A stretch of DNA of 60,561 nt from positions 1-60,561 of IMG/VR virus record IMGVR_UViG_3300046507_000878. One strand, given 5' to 3'. Position 1 is the stretch's first letter. Every line of letters begins with the position of its first letter. Of this stretch, positions 22,406-30,953 are shown in pieces. The notes under the pieces were generated by a model. That model had not been told where the DNA came from. It worked only from the letters and a program-made list of their open reading frames with translations, and made no database searches. This DNA comes from a virus. Both the position numbers and the translations under genes were made by a program.

Positions 22406-22764
22406 CTGACCTGATTCTCCCTTGGCCGCCGAAGACGCTGAGTCCGAACGCGCGCACGCACTGGGCGACTAAGAGCCGGGCGGCGAAAGCCTACCGGCAG
22501 GCCTGCTTTCTGCTGTGTCGTGATGCTGGTTTGCCAGTCCCAGTTGGCCGGGCGCTGCTGGCCATCGAGTTCATCCCACCGGACCGCCGCCGACGTGACG
22601 ACGACAACTGCATTGCATCCTTCAAGTCAGGCCGTGACGGCGTGGCCCAGGCGCTGGGAATCGACGACAGCCGATTTGTCACCCAGACCCAGATCAGTGC
22701 CGAGACGGTAAAAGGGGGCGCCGTGCGTGTTCGCATCTCCGATTACCTGGAGGACAAAGCATGA
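22402..22764 (+). CDS. rusA: RusA-type Holliday junction resolvase
   Basis: 120 aa, the usual size. LPWPPKTLSPNARTHWATKSRAAKAYR opens the RusA fold, and the acidic catalytic group lies in RRRDDDNCIASFKSGRDGVAQALGIDDSRF (Asp66-68, Lys75, Asp79, Asp88/89). It resolves junctions in replicating phage DNA before packaging. Coupled to the genes on both sides. Confidence 0.92.
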   Translation: MTDLILPWPPKTLSPNARTHWATKSRAAKAYRQACFLLCRDAGLPVPVGRALLAIEFIPPDRRRRDDDNCIASFKSGRDGVAQALGIDDSRFVTQTQISAETVKGGAVRVRISDYLEDKA

Positions 22765-24050
22765 GTACCGCTGCCGTGAAAATCACCGATCCTGAAATCA
22801 AGCGACAAGCCTCCGGAACAGTTCGGGATCTGCGCGACGTTGATAATAAAGGACTGTACCTGCGTTTCGGGCACGACCGGACGCGCCCGGTTTGGTATCT
22901 GGTCCGCAAGCGCCGCTGGAGCCGGATCGGTGCATTTCCCGATCTGAACACCAAGCAAGTCGTCGCGGCGCTGCCCTGTATCCGGCTGCGAGTTGAAGAG
23001 GGTGCGCGCACGGCGCTGTCGAAGTGGGAAACCACCGGTGAGCTGCTGGACTGGTACGCCGACCGCATGTCGAAGGACCGCAACCTGTCTGCCAAGCGCA
23101 AGAAAACCGGAGCCTCGGCCATCAAATGCCACTTGGGCCCGCGTCTGGGTGACACACGCCTGATCGACATCACCAAGGCCACTCTGGACACCGAACTGAT
23201 GTGGCCGCTGCAGGAAACGCTTTCCATCGATTACGTGCGGCTGGTGTTCCAGTTGCTGGCGCTGGCGTTCCGCCAGGCATATCGGCTGGGCCTGATTACG
23301 GCCAACCCGATGAAGGACATCAAGTTCAGCGACTTCTCTAAGGCCCGGGTCGGCATCAAGCCGTCGAGGCTGCGCGGTGTCCAGCTCTCTGATCTGCTGG
23401 CGCAGCTGTCGAACGTGTTCGAGACCAATCCCAAGGACGCCATGTTGGCGCTGCTAATGCTCTGCCACGGCACGCGCATCGGTGAAAGCCGGTTGGCGCA
23501 GTGGCCACACATGGCTCTGAGCGAGCGCGAATGGTTCCTTCCAGCAGCCGACACGAAGACCCGCGTCGAGCATCACCTGCCACTGACCGAGCAGGTCTGC
23601 GCCATCTTAATCCGCTACCGCGAATGGCAACACGCGAACGGCTACGACGGCCAGTACCTGTTCCCGGCCCGCAACGGCAAGCCCCTGAGCGAAGGCCAGG
23701 CCAGCGCCGTCTTTGCTCGCCTGGGCGGTGGTGAGTGGACAAGCCATGACCTGCGCAAAGTGGCGCGCACCGGCTGGGCAGACATCGGCATTGACCATCT
23801 GATCGGCGAGCTGCTGATCAACCACGCCATGGGCCACAACGTGAAGGTGTACATCCAGTCGGACGTGATGAGCCGCAAGCGTGATGCCTTGGAACGCTGG
23901 CACGCACTGTTAGATAGAAAGGGGCTGAACCTCATCCATAAGTTGACAGAGGATAGATTCGGAGATTCTGGTAATCCTCTGGAAGCCACGGCAAATAAGG
24001 GCTGCGAGTCTTCCCGCGAATCAACCATAGGCGAGGTTTCAAAATGGTAG
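22761..24050 (+). CDS. Second tyrosine recombinase
   Basis: 429 aa with a complete catalytic set: Arg239 in CHGTRIGESRLAQW, Lys266 in DTKTR, His329 and Arg332 in SHDLRK, His355/359 in NHAMGHN and Tyr364 in VYIQ. It is unlike the integrase at 1-1116 and has a SAM-like core-binding domain at about residues 92-185. It is ATGA-coupled to rusA in the early operon, so it is made during replication. Roles could be dimer or concatemer resolution, or a second integration specificity. Confidence 0.9.
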   Translation: MSTAAVKITDPEIKRQASGTVRDLRDVDNKGLYLRFGHDRTRPVWYLVRKRRWSRIGAFPDLNTKQVVAALPCIRLRVEEGARTALSKWETTGELLDWYADRMSKDRNLSAKRKKTGASAIKCHLGPRLGDTRLIDITKATLDTELMWPLQETLSIDYVRLVFQLLALAFRQAYRLGLITANPMKDIKFSDFSKARVGIKPSRLRGVQLSDLLAQLSNVFETNPKDAMLALLMLCHGTRIGESRLAQWPHMALSEREWFLPAADTKTRVEHHLPLTEQVCAILIRYREWQHANGYDGQYLFPARNGKPLSEGQASAVFARLGGGEWTSHDLRKVARTGWADIGIDHLIGELLINHAMGHNVKVYIQSDVMSRKRDALERWHALLDRKGLNLIHKLTEDRFGDSGNPLEATANKGCESSRESTIGEVSKW

Positions 24051-24235
24051 AAACCATCGTTTGCCCGAGCTTCAGGGTCGCTAAGGCGCTGGCGCGCTTG
24101 AGCACTTTCTATGCGATCTGGGATAAGAACCAGCGCCACCAGTTCGCCCCGATCCGGAGCACTGCTCTTTTCGCCAAGGCTCAAGGTCTGGTTATCCATG
24201 ACCGGACGCTCAATTTTGATCAGGGGAGGTTTTGA
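24044..24235 (+). CDS. Small hypothetical protein, 63 aa
   Basis: Overlaps the recombinase end by 7 bp. Basic, aromatic-rich (ALARLSTFYAIWDKNQRHQFAPIR). No recognised family. Its place before a CxxCxGxG protein is common in Pseudomonas prophages. Confidence 0.55.
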   Translation: MVETIVCPSFRVAKALARLSTFYAIWDKNQRHQFAPIRSTALFAKAQGLVIHDRTLNFDQGRF

Positions 24236-24236
24236 G

Positions 24237-24554
24237 ATGCTAAAGAAGAGCCATGGCCCTGCCTTCCGGAAGGAATTGAAGCCGTTGATGGAATGCGCCG
24301 CCTGCCGTGGCACCGGCGTCATCAGGGGCGTGTTTCACCAGCTCGACTGCACCAACTGCCACGGATCCGGCTGGGTCTGCCAAGCGACCGGCGATGCGTT
24401 GCAGCTCGAGGACCTAGTGCCGCAGCTGAACATGAAGCTGCGCAACATGACCGCCGAATTGAACCGTGCTCGCCATGCTCAGGGCGGCGCGCATGAGCAG
24501 TACGAACAGAACAACCGCCGGGGCGCTGGCGGGTCGAATTACACCGGGGACTGA
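24237..24554 (+). CDS. Zinc-finger protein with CxxCxGxG motifs
   Basis: 105 aa from the ATG at 24,237 (GGGGAGG upstream). Two DnaJ-type motifs, CAACRGTG and CTNCHGSG, make one zinc finger in residues 20-45. The tail is a short coiled coil and a Gly/Asn-rich end. It probably binds nucleic acid or protein; the exact role in the phage is unknown. Confidence 0.7.
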   Translation: MLKKSHGPAFRKELKPLMECAACRGTGVIRGVFHQLDCTNCHGSGWVCQATGDALQLEDLVPQLNMKLRNMTAELNRARHAQGGAHEQYEQNNRRGAGGSNYTGD

Positions 24555-24563
24555 GGGCACATC

Positions 24564-25253
24564 ATGATTTATCAAAGCGTTTCGAGTGCTGTTGTGTCTG
24601 CTCTCGCGGCTGAGGCCAAGAGTGGGGCCAAGGGGCAGGCTTGGCAGAAGCTGTACAGCTCCGTGGAAGAGGAAGGCGGCGACCTTTCAACGCTGGCACG
24701 CCGTAGTGGCGGCAGTCTGGATCGCGACCACGTCGACTACTGGATTGCTGCGCGTCTTCACCACCTTCTGACCCCTCGCCACTGGCACGCCCTTGTGGCG
24801 AAGTACTCCACGCACAAGGGGAAGAAGGTCGAGGCAATCAGCCTGCTCAAGGCCGTCATCGCGACGCCTGCGCCTGCCGTGTTTCTGTACAAGGCCGTTA
24901 CCGCATGGGCTATTCCCAAATTGCCAGGTGCAAGGCCAAAGCGAGCTACCTCAGTCTCGGTGGAAATCCCGCTTGATGCGCCCGATTGGCGCCGCGAGGC
25001 GATGGTCAGCGCAGCTGTTGCAGCGGGCAAGGCTTCGCTGCGCACTGCTGAGTCGCGATCCGCCGACATGATCGTGCTGCCGGACAGCTTCTACGACATG
25101 AATACATGGGACCTGGACGCGGCAGGTGAGTCGACTCGCCGCCGTTGGCGTGCTGGTATCAATGAAAAGCTCGATGGCATGGTTGACGAAGCATTGGCGC
25201 ACGCTGAGCAGATCCTCCGTGCCGAAGGTGTTTTATCTGAAGTCGCCGCGTGA
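24564..25253 (+). CDS. Hypothetical protein, possible late-gene antiterminator
   Basis: 229 aa. The N-terminal part is helical (VSSAVVSALAAEAKSGAKGQAWQKLY), then HVDYWIAARLHHLLTPRHWHALVAKYSTHKGKKVEAI. It is the last sizeable gene of the early rightward operon before the lysis genes, the place where lambda Q lies, and the late operon contains many terminators that need an antiterminator. No direct Q signature is readable, so this is by position only. Confidence 0.5.
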   Translation: MIYQSVSSAVVSALAAEAKSGAKGQAWQKLYSSVEEEGGDLSTLARRSGGSLDRDHVDYWIAARLHHLLTPRHWHALVAKYSTHKGKKVEAISLLKAVIATPAPAVFLYKAVTAWAIPKLPGARPKRATSVSVEIPLDAPDWRREAMVSAAVAAGKASLRTAESRSADMIVLPDSFYDMNTWDLDAAGESTRRRWRAGINEKLDGMVDEALAHAEQILRAEGVLSEVAA

Positions 25254-25387
25254 TTCACAGTTGACATTGGTGAGCGACTGAGCGAAATTATCTCCATCCT
25301 GTCATTCCTGCGTGTGTAGGACTGCTTCGCGAGCCTCGCCAGAGAAAACTGCCGGGGCTTCGTCATATCTGGCTATTGGAGACTGAT

Positions 25388-25606
25388 ATGACGAGAGCAC
25401 AACGACGACACGACACCCGCCGCATCAAGTCGAAATTCCACCATTCTCAAAATACGAAGTCATGGGAAACGTCCGCACGGGATGCTGGCGTATTCGCCAA
25501 TCACGGTAAGGTCTGTTCCTGCTGGATGTGTTGCAACCCTCGCAAGCTGGGCTTGTTAACGCTTCAGGAACAGCGAACGGACTCAACCAGCGATTGGACT
25601 GATTGA
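25388..25606 (+). CDS. Small protein with CSCWMCCNPRK motif, 72 aa
   Basis: GGAG precedes the ATG at 25,388. Very basic start (TRAQRRHDTRRIKSKFHH) and NHGKVCSCWMCCNPRKLG near the end. Short bacterial and phage proteins carrying CSCxMCxNPRK are widespread but of unknown function; the Cys group probably binds zinc. Convergent with the 25,611 gene. Confidence 0.65.
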   Translation: MTRAQRRHDTRRIKSKFHHSQNTKSWETSARDAGVFANHGKVCSCWMCCNPRKLGLLTLQEQRTDSTSDWTD

Positions 25607-25610
25607 TCGA

Positions 25611-25904
25611 TCACTGACCCGGTTCGTCTTCAAATTCCAGCTCGGCTCCCATCTGGCGCATTTGGCCGTACAGGGCTTCGAGGTGATCAGGAGGAAGGGT
25701 CAACCTGGCCGCGATGAAAAACAGCATCTGAGCGCTGACCTCGCGCGGTTTTGCACCTCCAGTGTATTTGCGCCACTGGCGACCATCCGACAGGCCCGCG
25801 ATATCGGCCATGTCATTTCCAGTCTTGTTCAACTTCGCCTTGAGTGCTTCCAGATCGGCAGTGCTCGGCGGTGCGTAGTGTTTGATAATTTTCATATAAG
25901 CCAT
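25611..25904 (-). CDS. Helix-turn-helix-like protein, 97 aa
   Basis: Residues about 15-60 (ADLEALKAKLNKTGNDMADIAGLSDGRQWRKYTGG) resemble an Xre-type helix-turn-helix of a small regulator. MKIIKHY at 25,895 is an alternative start; neither start has a good ribosome site. An intrinsic terminator lies only 6 bp upstream (25,910-25,933), so it must be read by leakage through it or from a promoter hidden in the hairpin. It may regulate the palindromic operator at 26,217-26,233. Confidence 0.6.
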   Translation of the reverse strand: MAYMKIIKHYAPPSTADLEALKAKLNKTGNDMADIAGLSDGRQWRKYTGGAKPREVSAQMLFFIAARLTLPPDHLEALYGQMRQMGAELEFEDEPGQ

Positions 25905-25909
25905 ATGAG

Positions 25910-25933
25910 AAAGCCCCGCTTTCGCGGGGCTTT
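25910..25933. terminator. Strong bidirectional intrinsic terminator
   Basis: AAAGCCCCGC (25,910-25,919) and GCGGGGCTTT (25,924-25,933) with a 4-base loop. Between the stop of the 26,157 gene and the start of the 25,904 gene on the same strand, so it is an attenuator for the latter. Confidence 0.75.
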
Positions 25934-25938
25934 TGAAT

Positions 25939-26157
25939 TCAGGAGAGATATTTGGTGAGTGCTAGTGTGGCTGCGGCTACTGCACCTACCAAGCCGGAGG
26001 CAATCGCTACCGGATACCAGAAGATTTCCCAGCTCAGCTTGTGAGCCTCATTTCTGAATTTGATGGTCTCAGCGTTTAGCTTGCTGGTCTCTGCCATCAG
26101 CTTCGCGATCTCGGAGTGAATCTTTTCGAGTTCGGCGGTGGTCATTTCGATGCTCAT
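25939..26157 (-). CDS. Small coiled-coil membrane protein, 72 aa
   Basis: The ATG at 26,157 follows GGGGAAGAACAG. Heptad-like KIHSEIAKLMAETSKLNAETIKFRNEAHKL (about residues 10-40) is followed by one membrane helix (YPVAIASGLVGAVAAATLALT). It has its own near-consensus promoter and operator and lies against the late operon, so it is likely expressed in the lysogen. A role in lysis control or superinfection exclusion is possible. Confidence 0.7.
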   Translation of the reverse strand: MSIEMTTAELEKIHSEIAKLMAETSKLNAETIKFRNEAHKLSWEIFWYPVAIASGLVGAVAAATLALTKYLS

Positions 26158-26212
26158 CTGTTCTTCCCCTTGGGGTTGTCGGGCCGGGCGATATGCGCTT
26201 CCCATGTGTTTT

Positions 26213-26241
26213 ATAGTAGGCCCATTGGGCCTAATCGTCAA
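26213..26241 (-). promoter_or_regulatory. Promoter with palindromic operator for the 26,157 gene
   Basis: On the minus strand TTGACG (26,236-26,241), a 17-bp spacer and TACTAT (26,213-26,218). The spacer is filled by the perfect palindrome TAGGCCCA-T-TGGGCCTA (26,217-26,233), a textbook repressor site. Confidence 0.75.
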
Positions 26242-26422
26242 GTCTTTGTGAAAGGTTTTTGTAGGACGCCATAGCTAGGGTGGGCCTTCGGGCAAGGCCT
26301 GGACGTCGATAGCCGGAAGTGCGGCGTACGGAAACAACACCGGCAGTCGAAGAGCCCAGACCTCATGCTATGCAGGGCGGCTTCGGCAGGCAGCGTGGGA
26401 AGACACGCAACCCAATTACGAG

Positions 26423-26446
26423 CCTCGGCATTTGCCGGGGTTTTTT
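26423..26446 (+). terminator. Intrinsic terminator ahead of the lysis genes (tR'-like)
   Basis: CCTCGGCA (26,423-26,430) and TGCCGGGG (26,433-26,440) followed by six T. The stem includes one G-T pair and the tight TT turn probably opens to a 4-base loop. Confidence 0.7.
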
Positions 26447-26542
26447 GTTTTCAGCCCCGCCACACCCATCGCTCCGAGCTGGGAGTGCTGCGGGGCTGAT
26501 TCATTCCCGCTCCCCAAAAGGGAGGGCAGTCGGATCAACCAA

Positions 26543-26860
26543 ATGCCTGAGAAAAATCCTGACTTCTGGGCGCAGGTCTGGCTCGTCCTCAGTACACCGC
26601 TCTGGCAAGGAGCGATCATGGCCACAACCATTTCCCTATTGCGCGTGCTCTACGAAGGCAAAGAAGCCAACAAATGGCGCGTGGTGTTGGAGGCATTGAT
26701 CTGCGGCGCGCTGAGCCTGTCGGCCAGTAGCGTCATTGAATGGATGGCTTGGCCGTCCAGCCTGTCTGTCGCGGCCGGCGGCACTATCGGGTTCATCGGC
26801 GTGACTGCGATCCGCGAGTTGATCATCAGGTTCCTCGGACGTAAGGCGGACTCAGCATGA
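26543..26860 (+). CDS. Holin, lambda family 3-type
   Basis: 105 aa. FWAQVWLVLSTPLWQGAIMATTISLLRVLYEGK and LEALICGALSLSASSVIEWM, then IGFIGVTAIRELIIRFLGRK give three membrane segments in the pattern of the phage_holin_3 (lambda-family) proteins. It forms the pore that times lysis. Its start at 26,543 follows GGATCAACCAA; its stop overlaps Rz by ATGA. Confidence 0.85.
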   Translation: MPEKNPDFWAQVWLVLSTPLWQGAIMATTISLLRVLYEGKEANKWRVVLEALICGALSLSASSVIEWMAWPSSLSVAAGGTIGFIGVTAIRELIIRFLGRKADSA

Positions 26861-27243
26861 AAGCAATCGCCACTGCACTGATCATCGCCTTGGTTGCGCT
26901 GCTGCTGGTTGGTATCCAGCAGTACCGTGTTATCGCGCTGCGCGGTGAGGTAGCGATCGAGACCAAGGCAAAGACCGACGCGCTTGCCGCCAACGTCGAA
27001 AGCCAAGCCACGATCACCACCCTGCGTGCCGAGGCTGCACGAAACATTGCCTACCAGGCTGACCTCAATAACCGGCTCAAAGCCAGCGAACAGAAAGCTC
27101 TGAAGGCGAGGAAAGACTTTGAAAAGCTCAAGCGTGAGAGCCCGGCTGTTCGTAAGTGGGCTGATCAGCCTTTGCCTGACGGCCTGCGCGGCAAGCCAGC
27201 CAGCATCGGTAAAGACAACAACGGTAAGGCTCGAACCCCCTGA
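26857..27243 (+). CDS. Rz: Rz inner-membrane spanin subunit
   Basis: 128 aa. One N-terminal membrane anchor (TALIIALVALLLVGIQQYRV) and a periplasmic coiled coil to residue 105, as expected for an i-spanin. The outer-membrane partner Rz1 is encoded inside its 3' end in another frame. The complex fuses inner and outer membranes at the last step of lysis. The endolysin itself lies far away at 52,324. Confidence 0.85.
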   Translation: MKAIATALIIALVALLLVGIQQYRVIALRGEVAIETKAKTDALAANVESQATITTLRAEAARNIAYQADLNNRLKASEQKALKARKDFEKLKRESPAVRKWADQPLPDGLRGKPASIGKDNNGKARTP

Positions 27244-27391
27244 GCTTGTCCCGTGCGAGCGCATCAGCGACAGCGATGATGACCTTGCCCTGAACGGTGA
27301 CCTCTGGGCATTAAAGGACCGGGCGGTGAATCTGCTCGACACCTGCGCCGATCAGGTCGACGCCCAGATCCAGCGCAGCAAAAGCAAATGA
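27119..27391 (+). CDS. Rz1: Rz1-like outer-membrane spanin lipoprotein
   Basis: 90 aa, starting within Rz (+1 frame) and extending 148 bp past it. A signal peptide ends in the lipobox LTAC, followed by a Pro/Ser-containing segment. A TTG start at 27,119 has AGGAAAGACT before it; a GTG at 27,134 is an alternative that leaves a shorter, more usual signal. The mature part has a longer acidic C-terminus than lambda Rz1. Confidence 0.8.
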   Translation: MKSSSVRARLFVSGLISLCLTACAASQPASVKTTTVRLEPPELVPCERISDSDDDLALNGDLWALKDRAVNLLDTCADQVDAQIQRSKSK

Positions 27392-27516
27392 AGAAGTCTT
27401 GGTGCGTGACAGTGCCAGGCTATCCGCCTTTCCCCATGATCTTGCAGGATGACGCTGACCAAGCGAGAGCGTTGGCTGTGGCCCGGCTCACATGGCCGAC
27501 CTGCACAGTTGAGTGA
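27388..27516 (+). CDS. Small conserved-looking phage protein, 42 aa
   Basis: ATGA-coupled to Rz1. Reads KKSWCVTVPGYPPFPMIL and ends RLTWPTCTVE. Short proteins of this type follow Rz1 in several Pseudomonas phages; the function is not known. Confidence 0.6.
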   Translation: MKKSWCVTVPGYPPFPMILQDDADQARALAVARLTWPTCTVE

Positions 27517-27521
27517 ATCTT

Positions 27522-28028
27522 ATGACCCAGGTAATCGAGATCGTTGTTATTGGCGCTACTGGCGCTGGCAAGTCGCACGTTTTAGAAGTCATTGACCGAG
27601 CCCTTCACTCCGAATACGGCCAGCATGTGCAGGTCGCGTCTCACGAGCTCTCTATCGAACGCTTCATGGGTTCGCCTAGCAGCAAGCCGAGCGTATCCGA
27701 CACCATCTTCAGCTTGCGTGAACAGAGCTCAGCCCCAACCAGAAAGGTTGATGACCTCAAGGTCAGCATCGACACTTCCGAAGTGACTTCTGCGTTAAAC
27801 AAGATTGAAGCTATCCAGGGTGAAGCGATTGCTTTCACACTGGATAGCCTTGAGTCTGCGATTCGCTCGACTACCGATCTATTGAACGATCACGCGGTTT
27901 TCCTTGCTGAAAGCAATCTGAGCAATGTCCAGCGTGACGGCATGAGGTTCGTTGGTGAGAAGCTGAACAGTCACCTGAACCGTTTGCTGGCGGCACAGCT
28001 TGATCGCTTCGCGTCGGCATCCACCTGA
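27522..28028 (+). CDS. P-loop protein, 168 aa
   Basis: Starts with beta strand plus Walker A: EIVVIGATGAGKSHV (GATGAGKS at about residues 11-18). No clear Walker B follows, and the rest is helical. It could be a degenerate NTPase. It lies between the lysis genes and the HNH nuclease, and its stop meets the next ATG. The in-frame GTG at 27,513 is less likely than the ATG at 27,522. Confidence 0.65.
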   Translation: MTQVIEIVVIGATGAGKSHVLEVIDRALHSEYGQHVQVASHELSIERFMGSPSSKPSVSDTIFSLREQSSAPTRKVDDLKVSIDTSEVTSALNKIEAIQGEAIAFTLDSLESAIRSTTDLLNDHAVFLAESNLSNVQRDGMRFVGEKLNSHLNRLLAAQLDRFASAST

Positions 28029-28393
28029 TGCCGCTCCGACCTCAGAAGCCCTGCAACGCCCAAGGCTGCAACACGCTCACCCGCAACGCGCGGTACTGTG
28101 ATGAGCATGCTCACCTTGCCAAGCCGTGGTCGACTCGTAACGGTTCCGGTCGTGGTGGCAGGCCGTGGCGAAGACTGCGTGACCAGGTACTGAAGCGCGA
28201 CCATTACATCTGCCAATGCGATGAGTGCAAATCGCTCGACCGAATCCGACCGGCGCATGAGGTGGACCATATCGTTCCGCTTGCGCAGGGTGGGACCGAC
28301 ACACCGTCGAACCTGCGCGCGATCAATCACGATTGCCACGAGGCGAAGACCAAACGAGAGGCGCGCTTCGGCTCCGGCGGGAAACCGTCGTAA
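28028..28393 (+). CDS. HNH endonuclease
   Basis: 121 aa. Zinc-binding Cys pairs (CNAQGC, CDEH; CQCDEC) and the HNH core EVDHIVPLAQGGTDTPSNLRAINHDCHEAKT. HNH proteins of this size just before terS are needed with the terminase for cos cleavage in HK97-like phages. The gene abuts the presumed cos region. Confidence 0.9.
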   Translation: MPLRPQKPCNAQGCNTLTRNARYCDEHAHLAKPWSTRNGSGRGGRPWRRLRDQVLKRDHYICQCDECKSLDRIRPAHEVDHIVPLAQGGTDTPSNLRAINHDCHEAKTKREARFGSGGKPS

Positions 28394-28575
28394 CCCGAAG
28401 GGTCCCAACCTCTGGTCCGCAGCCCGACGGAAATATGGCGCAGCTCGCACCGATACGGTGCGATAGGTACTGCCTATGGTGGGGGGCGGTCCAAAAGTTA
28501 GGGGCTATTCATGCGGACACCGTCCCCCGAACCTGATTTTCACACCCGCGAAATTAAAAGTTCAGGAGTTGCGCG
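28394..28575. other. Candidate cos/packaging region
   Basis: 182 bp without a gene between the HNH gene and terS, with TGGGGGGCGGTCC at about 28,480-28,492 and purine-rich blocks, as around cos sites of HNH/P27-type phages. The exact nick positions cannot be read from the sequence alone. Confidence 0.5.
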
Positions 28576-29064
28576 ATGGGAGGCACCGCCACGGTCGCCG
28601 GCCGTGGTCGCAAACCCAAGCCGACGGCCAAAAAAGCGTTGGCCGGAAACCCAGGCAAACGGGCGTTGAATACGGCTGAACCTAAATTCTCTGAGGTAAC
28701 CAAGGACATCGATCCACCGGAGTGGCTGAGTGATCGCGCCGCCACAATGTGGAAAATGTTGGTGCCTGAATTGTTGCGGGAGCACGTCATCGCGCTTACC
28801 GATCTGCACAACGTCGAGGCGTTTTGCACGGCCTACGACAAGTGGCGCATGGCCGAAGAAGCGGTGCAAAAGTTTGGCATCGTGGTCTCATCGTCCCAAG
28901 GCAGTCCGATGAAGAATCCAGCGCTGACCGCAGCCAATGAATCAATGCGGCAGATGGTGACGTTCGGCTCCATGCTCGGACTGGATCCCGCAAGCCGCTC
29001 ACGCATCATCGGAGGGAACAAAGAGAAAGCCACAAACGAATTTGCCCAACTACTGAGCTCATAA
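28576..29064 (+). CDS. terS: Terminase small subunit, P27 family
   Basis: 162 aa. GRGRKPKPTAKKALAGNPGKRALN at the start, PPEWLSDRAATMWKMLVPELLREHVI in the middle and MLGLDPASRSRI near the end are the P27-family pattern. It recognises the packaging site and recruits TerL, which starts one base after its stop codon. Confidence 0.92.
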   Translation: MGGTATVAGRGRKPKPTAKKALAGNPGKRALNTAEPKFSEVTKDIDPPEWLSDRAATMWKMLVPELLREHVIALTDLHNVEAFCTAYDKWRMAEEAVQKFGIVVSSSQGSPMKNPALTAANESMRQMVTFGSMLGLDPASRSRIIGGNKEKATNEFAQLLSS

Positions 29065-30792
29065 ATGACCAAAGCCCTGCACCCCAACGTCGACAGGGCG
29101 ATGGCGTGGGGTAGGTCTGTGCTCAGGGGGAAAGTGCCCGCCTGCCGCTACATTCACCAAGCCATACAGCGGCACTTCGACGACCTTGCTGCCAGCCGCA
29201 AACGCGGATATAGGTTCAAGTTCGACCCGGCCAAGGCTGAGAAAAAGCTGAAGCTGATTCAGCTCCTGCCGCACACCAAAGGCGAATGGGCATTCAAGCG
29301 TCAGCTCATCACGCTTGAGCCGTGGCAGCTATTTGGGATGGCCGTCACCTTCGGCTGGGTGAAGAAGAAGGGCGGGCACCGCCGGTTCCGCGAAAGCTAC
29401 TGGGAGGTGCCGCGCAAGAACGGCAAGTCGGTGATTGCGGCTGGCGTGGGCATCAGCATGTTCGTTGCCGATGGTGAATTCGGCGCTGAGGTCTATGCTG
29501 GAGCTACCACCGAGAAGCAGGCGTGGGAGGTGTTCCGCCCGGCCAAACTGATGGTGAGCAAGTCGCCCATGTTGATTCAGGCGGCCGGCATCGAGGTTAA
29601 CGCCTCGAACATGAACATACCATCGGACTTCAGCCGGTTCGAGCCGCTGATTGGTGACCCCGGCGATGGTGCTTCACCTAGTTGCGCGATAGTCGACGAG
29701 TACCATGAACATCGTTCCTCTGCGCAGTACGACACCATGCTGACTGGCATGGGTGCAAGACGACAACCGTTGATGTTCATCATCACAACGTCAGGCGCGG
29801 ATATAGAGGGCCCTTGCTACGACAAGCGCCGCCAGGTCATCGAAATGCTCGAGGGCACGGTGCCCGATGACGAGTTGTTTGGATGGATCTGGACCCTGGA
29901 TGAAGGGGACGACTGGACCGATCCAAAGATGCTGGCCAAGGCCAACCCAAATCATGGCGTCTCGGTGTTCCAAGAGTACTTGGAGAGCCAGCAGGCCAGG
30001 GCGATTCGTTCGGCGCGCTTTACCAACACTTTCAAAACCAAGCATCTGAATTTGTGGGTGAGTGCGAAGTCCGGCTTCTTCAACATGGAAAGCTGGAAAT
30101 CTTGCGAAGACACCTCGCTGACCTTGGACCAGTTCGCGGGGCAAGAGTGGATCGCCGGCTTCGACTTGGCGCGCAAGCTCGATATGAACTCACGCGCTCG
30201 TTTGTTTTGGCGAGTCATTGATGGGCGGATTCACTACTACAGCGTCGGCCCAAAGTTTTGGGTTCCCGAGGACACAGCTTTTAATAGTGACAACAAGCGC
30301 ATGAGCGAGCGGTTCCAAGCCTGGATCAACTCCCAGCATCTCGATGTCACCGAAGGTGCCGAAGTCGATTATCGAGAAATCCTCGAAGACACCAAAGAAG
30401 CCAATCACCACGCGCCGCTCCGAGAATCACCAATCGACCCATTCGGCGCCACGGGATTGAGCCATGAGCTCGACGATGAGGGGTTCAGTCCGATCACGAT
30501 CACCCAGAACTACACCAACATGTCTGACCCGATGAAGGAGCTCGAAGCGGCGATCGAGTCGGGACGCTTCCATCATGACGGAAACCCGATCATGACCTGG
30601 TGCGTGGCGAATGTGGTCGGCAAAAACCTACCGGGCAACAACGACGTCGTCCGGCCAATCAAACAGGGCGACGACAACAAGATAGATGGCGCAGTGGCGC
30701 TGATTATGGCGATCGGTCGAGTGCTCATTGATGCAGCACAAAACACGACCGACTCATTCATGGACTCAATTCGGAATCCGATCATCGCATGA
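29065..30792 (+). CDS. terL: Terminase large subunit
   Basis: 575 aa. Walker A-like PRKNGKS at residues 116-122, Walker [11 protein letters not shown] near 210-219 and the nuclease-domain Asp in [12 protein letters not shown] near 368. The HK97/P27-type motor both cuts and translocates DNA. Its stop overlaps the next start (ATGA). Confidence 0.95.
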   Translation: MTKALHPNVDRAMAWGRSVLRGKVPACRYIHQAIQRHFDDLAASRKRGYRFKFDPAKAEKKLKLIQLLPHTKGEWAFKRQLITLEPWQLFGMAVTFGWVKKKGGHRRFRESYWEVPRKNGKSVIAAGVGISMFVADGEFGAEVYAGATTEKQAWEVFRPAKLMVSKSPMLIQAAGIEVNASNMNIPSDFSRFEPLIGDPGDGASPSCAIVDEYHEHRSSAQYDTMLTGMGARRQPLMFIITTSGADIEGPCYDKRRQVIEMLEGTVPDDELFGWIWTLDEGDDWTDPKMLAKANPNHGVSVFQEYLESQQARAIRSARFTNTFKTKHLNLWVSAKSGFFNMESWKSCEDTSLTLDQFAGQEWIAGFDLARKLDMNSRARLFWRVIDGRIHYYSVGPKFWVPEDTAFNSDNKRMSERFQAWINSQHLDVTEGAEVDYREILEDTKEANHHAPLRESPIDPFGATGLSHELDDEGFSPITITQNYTNMSDPMKELEAAIESGRFHHDGNPIMTWCVANVVGKNLPGNNDVVRPIKQGDDNKIDGAVALIMAIGRVLIDAAQNTTDSFMDSIRNPIIA

Positions 30793-30953
30793 GCTTGCCA
30801 CTAGCGTTTTTTATCCTCACAGCATTGGGCGGGTTTGGCCTGCTGGTCAGTGGCGTGTTCACGCTGCTCGGCGCCGGCTGGGCATTGATCGCCGCCGCAG
30901 CATCGCTGTTCATGATTTCCGGCTTCATCAAGAAGGGACTGGCAGGTGAATAA
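30789..30953 (+). CDS. Small membrane protein, 54 aa
   Basis: Two hydrophobic helices ([22 protein letters not shown] and [19 protein letters not shown]) and a Lys-Lys end. It lies between terL and portal with overlaps on both sides. Small two-helix proteins are common here in HK97-like phages; the role is unknown. Confidence 0.65.
   Translation: MSLPLAFFILTALGGFGLLVSGVFTLLGAGWALIAAAASLFMISGFIKKGLAGE

Larger units (their letters stand above)
26158..26542. other. Non-coding late-control region
   Basis: 385 bp without a gene, between the leftward 26,157 gene and the holin. It contains the leftward promoter/operator (26,213-26,241) and a strong rightward terminator (26,423-26,446). A second long inverted repeat, AGCCCCGC...GCGGGGCT, spans about 26,452-26,495. 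The arrangement of a leader and a terminator ahead of the lysis genes resembles lambda pR'-tR', where Q acts. Confidence 0.5.
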
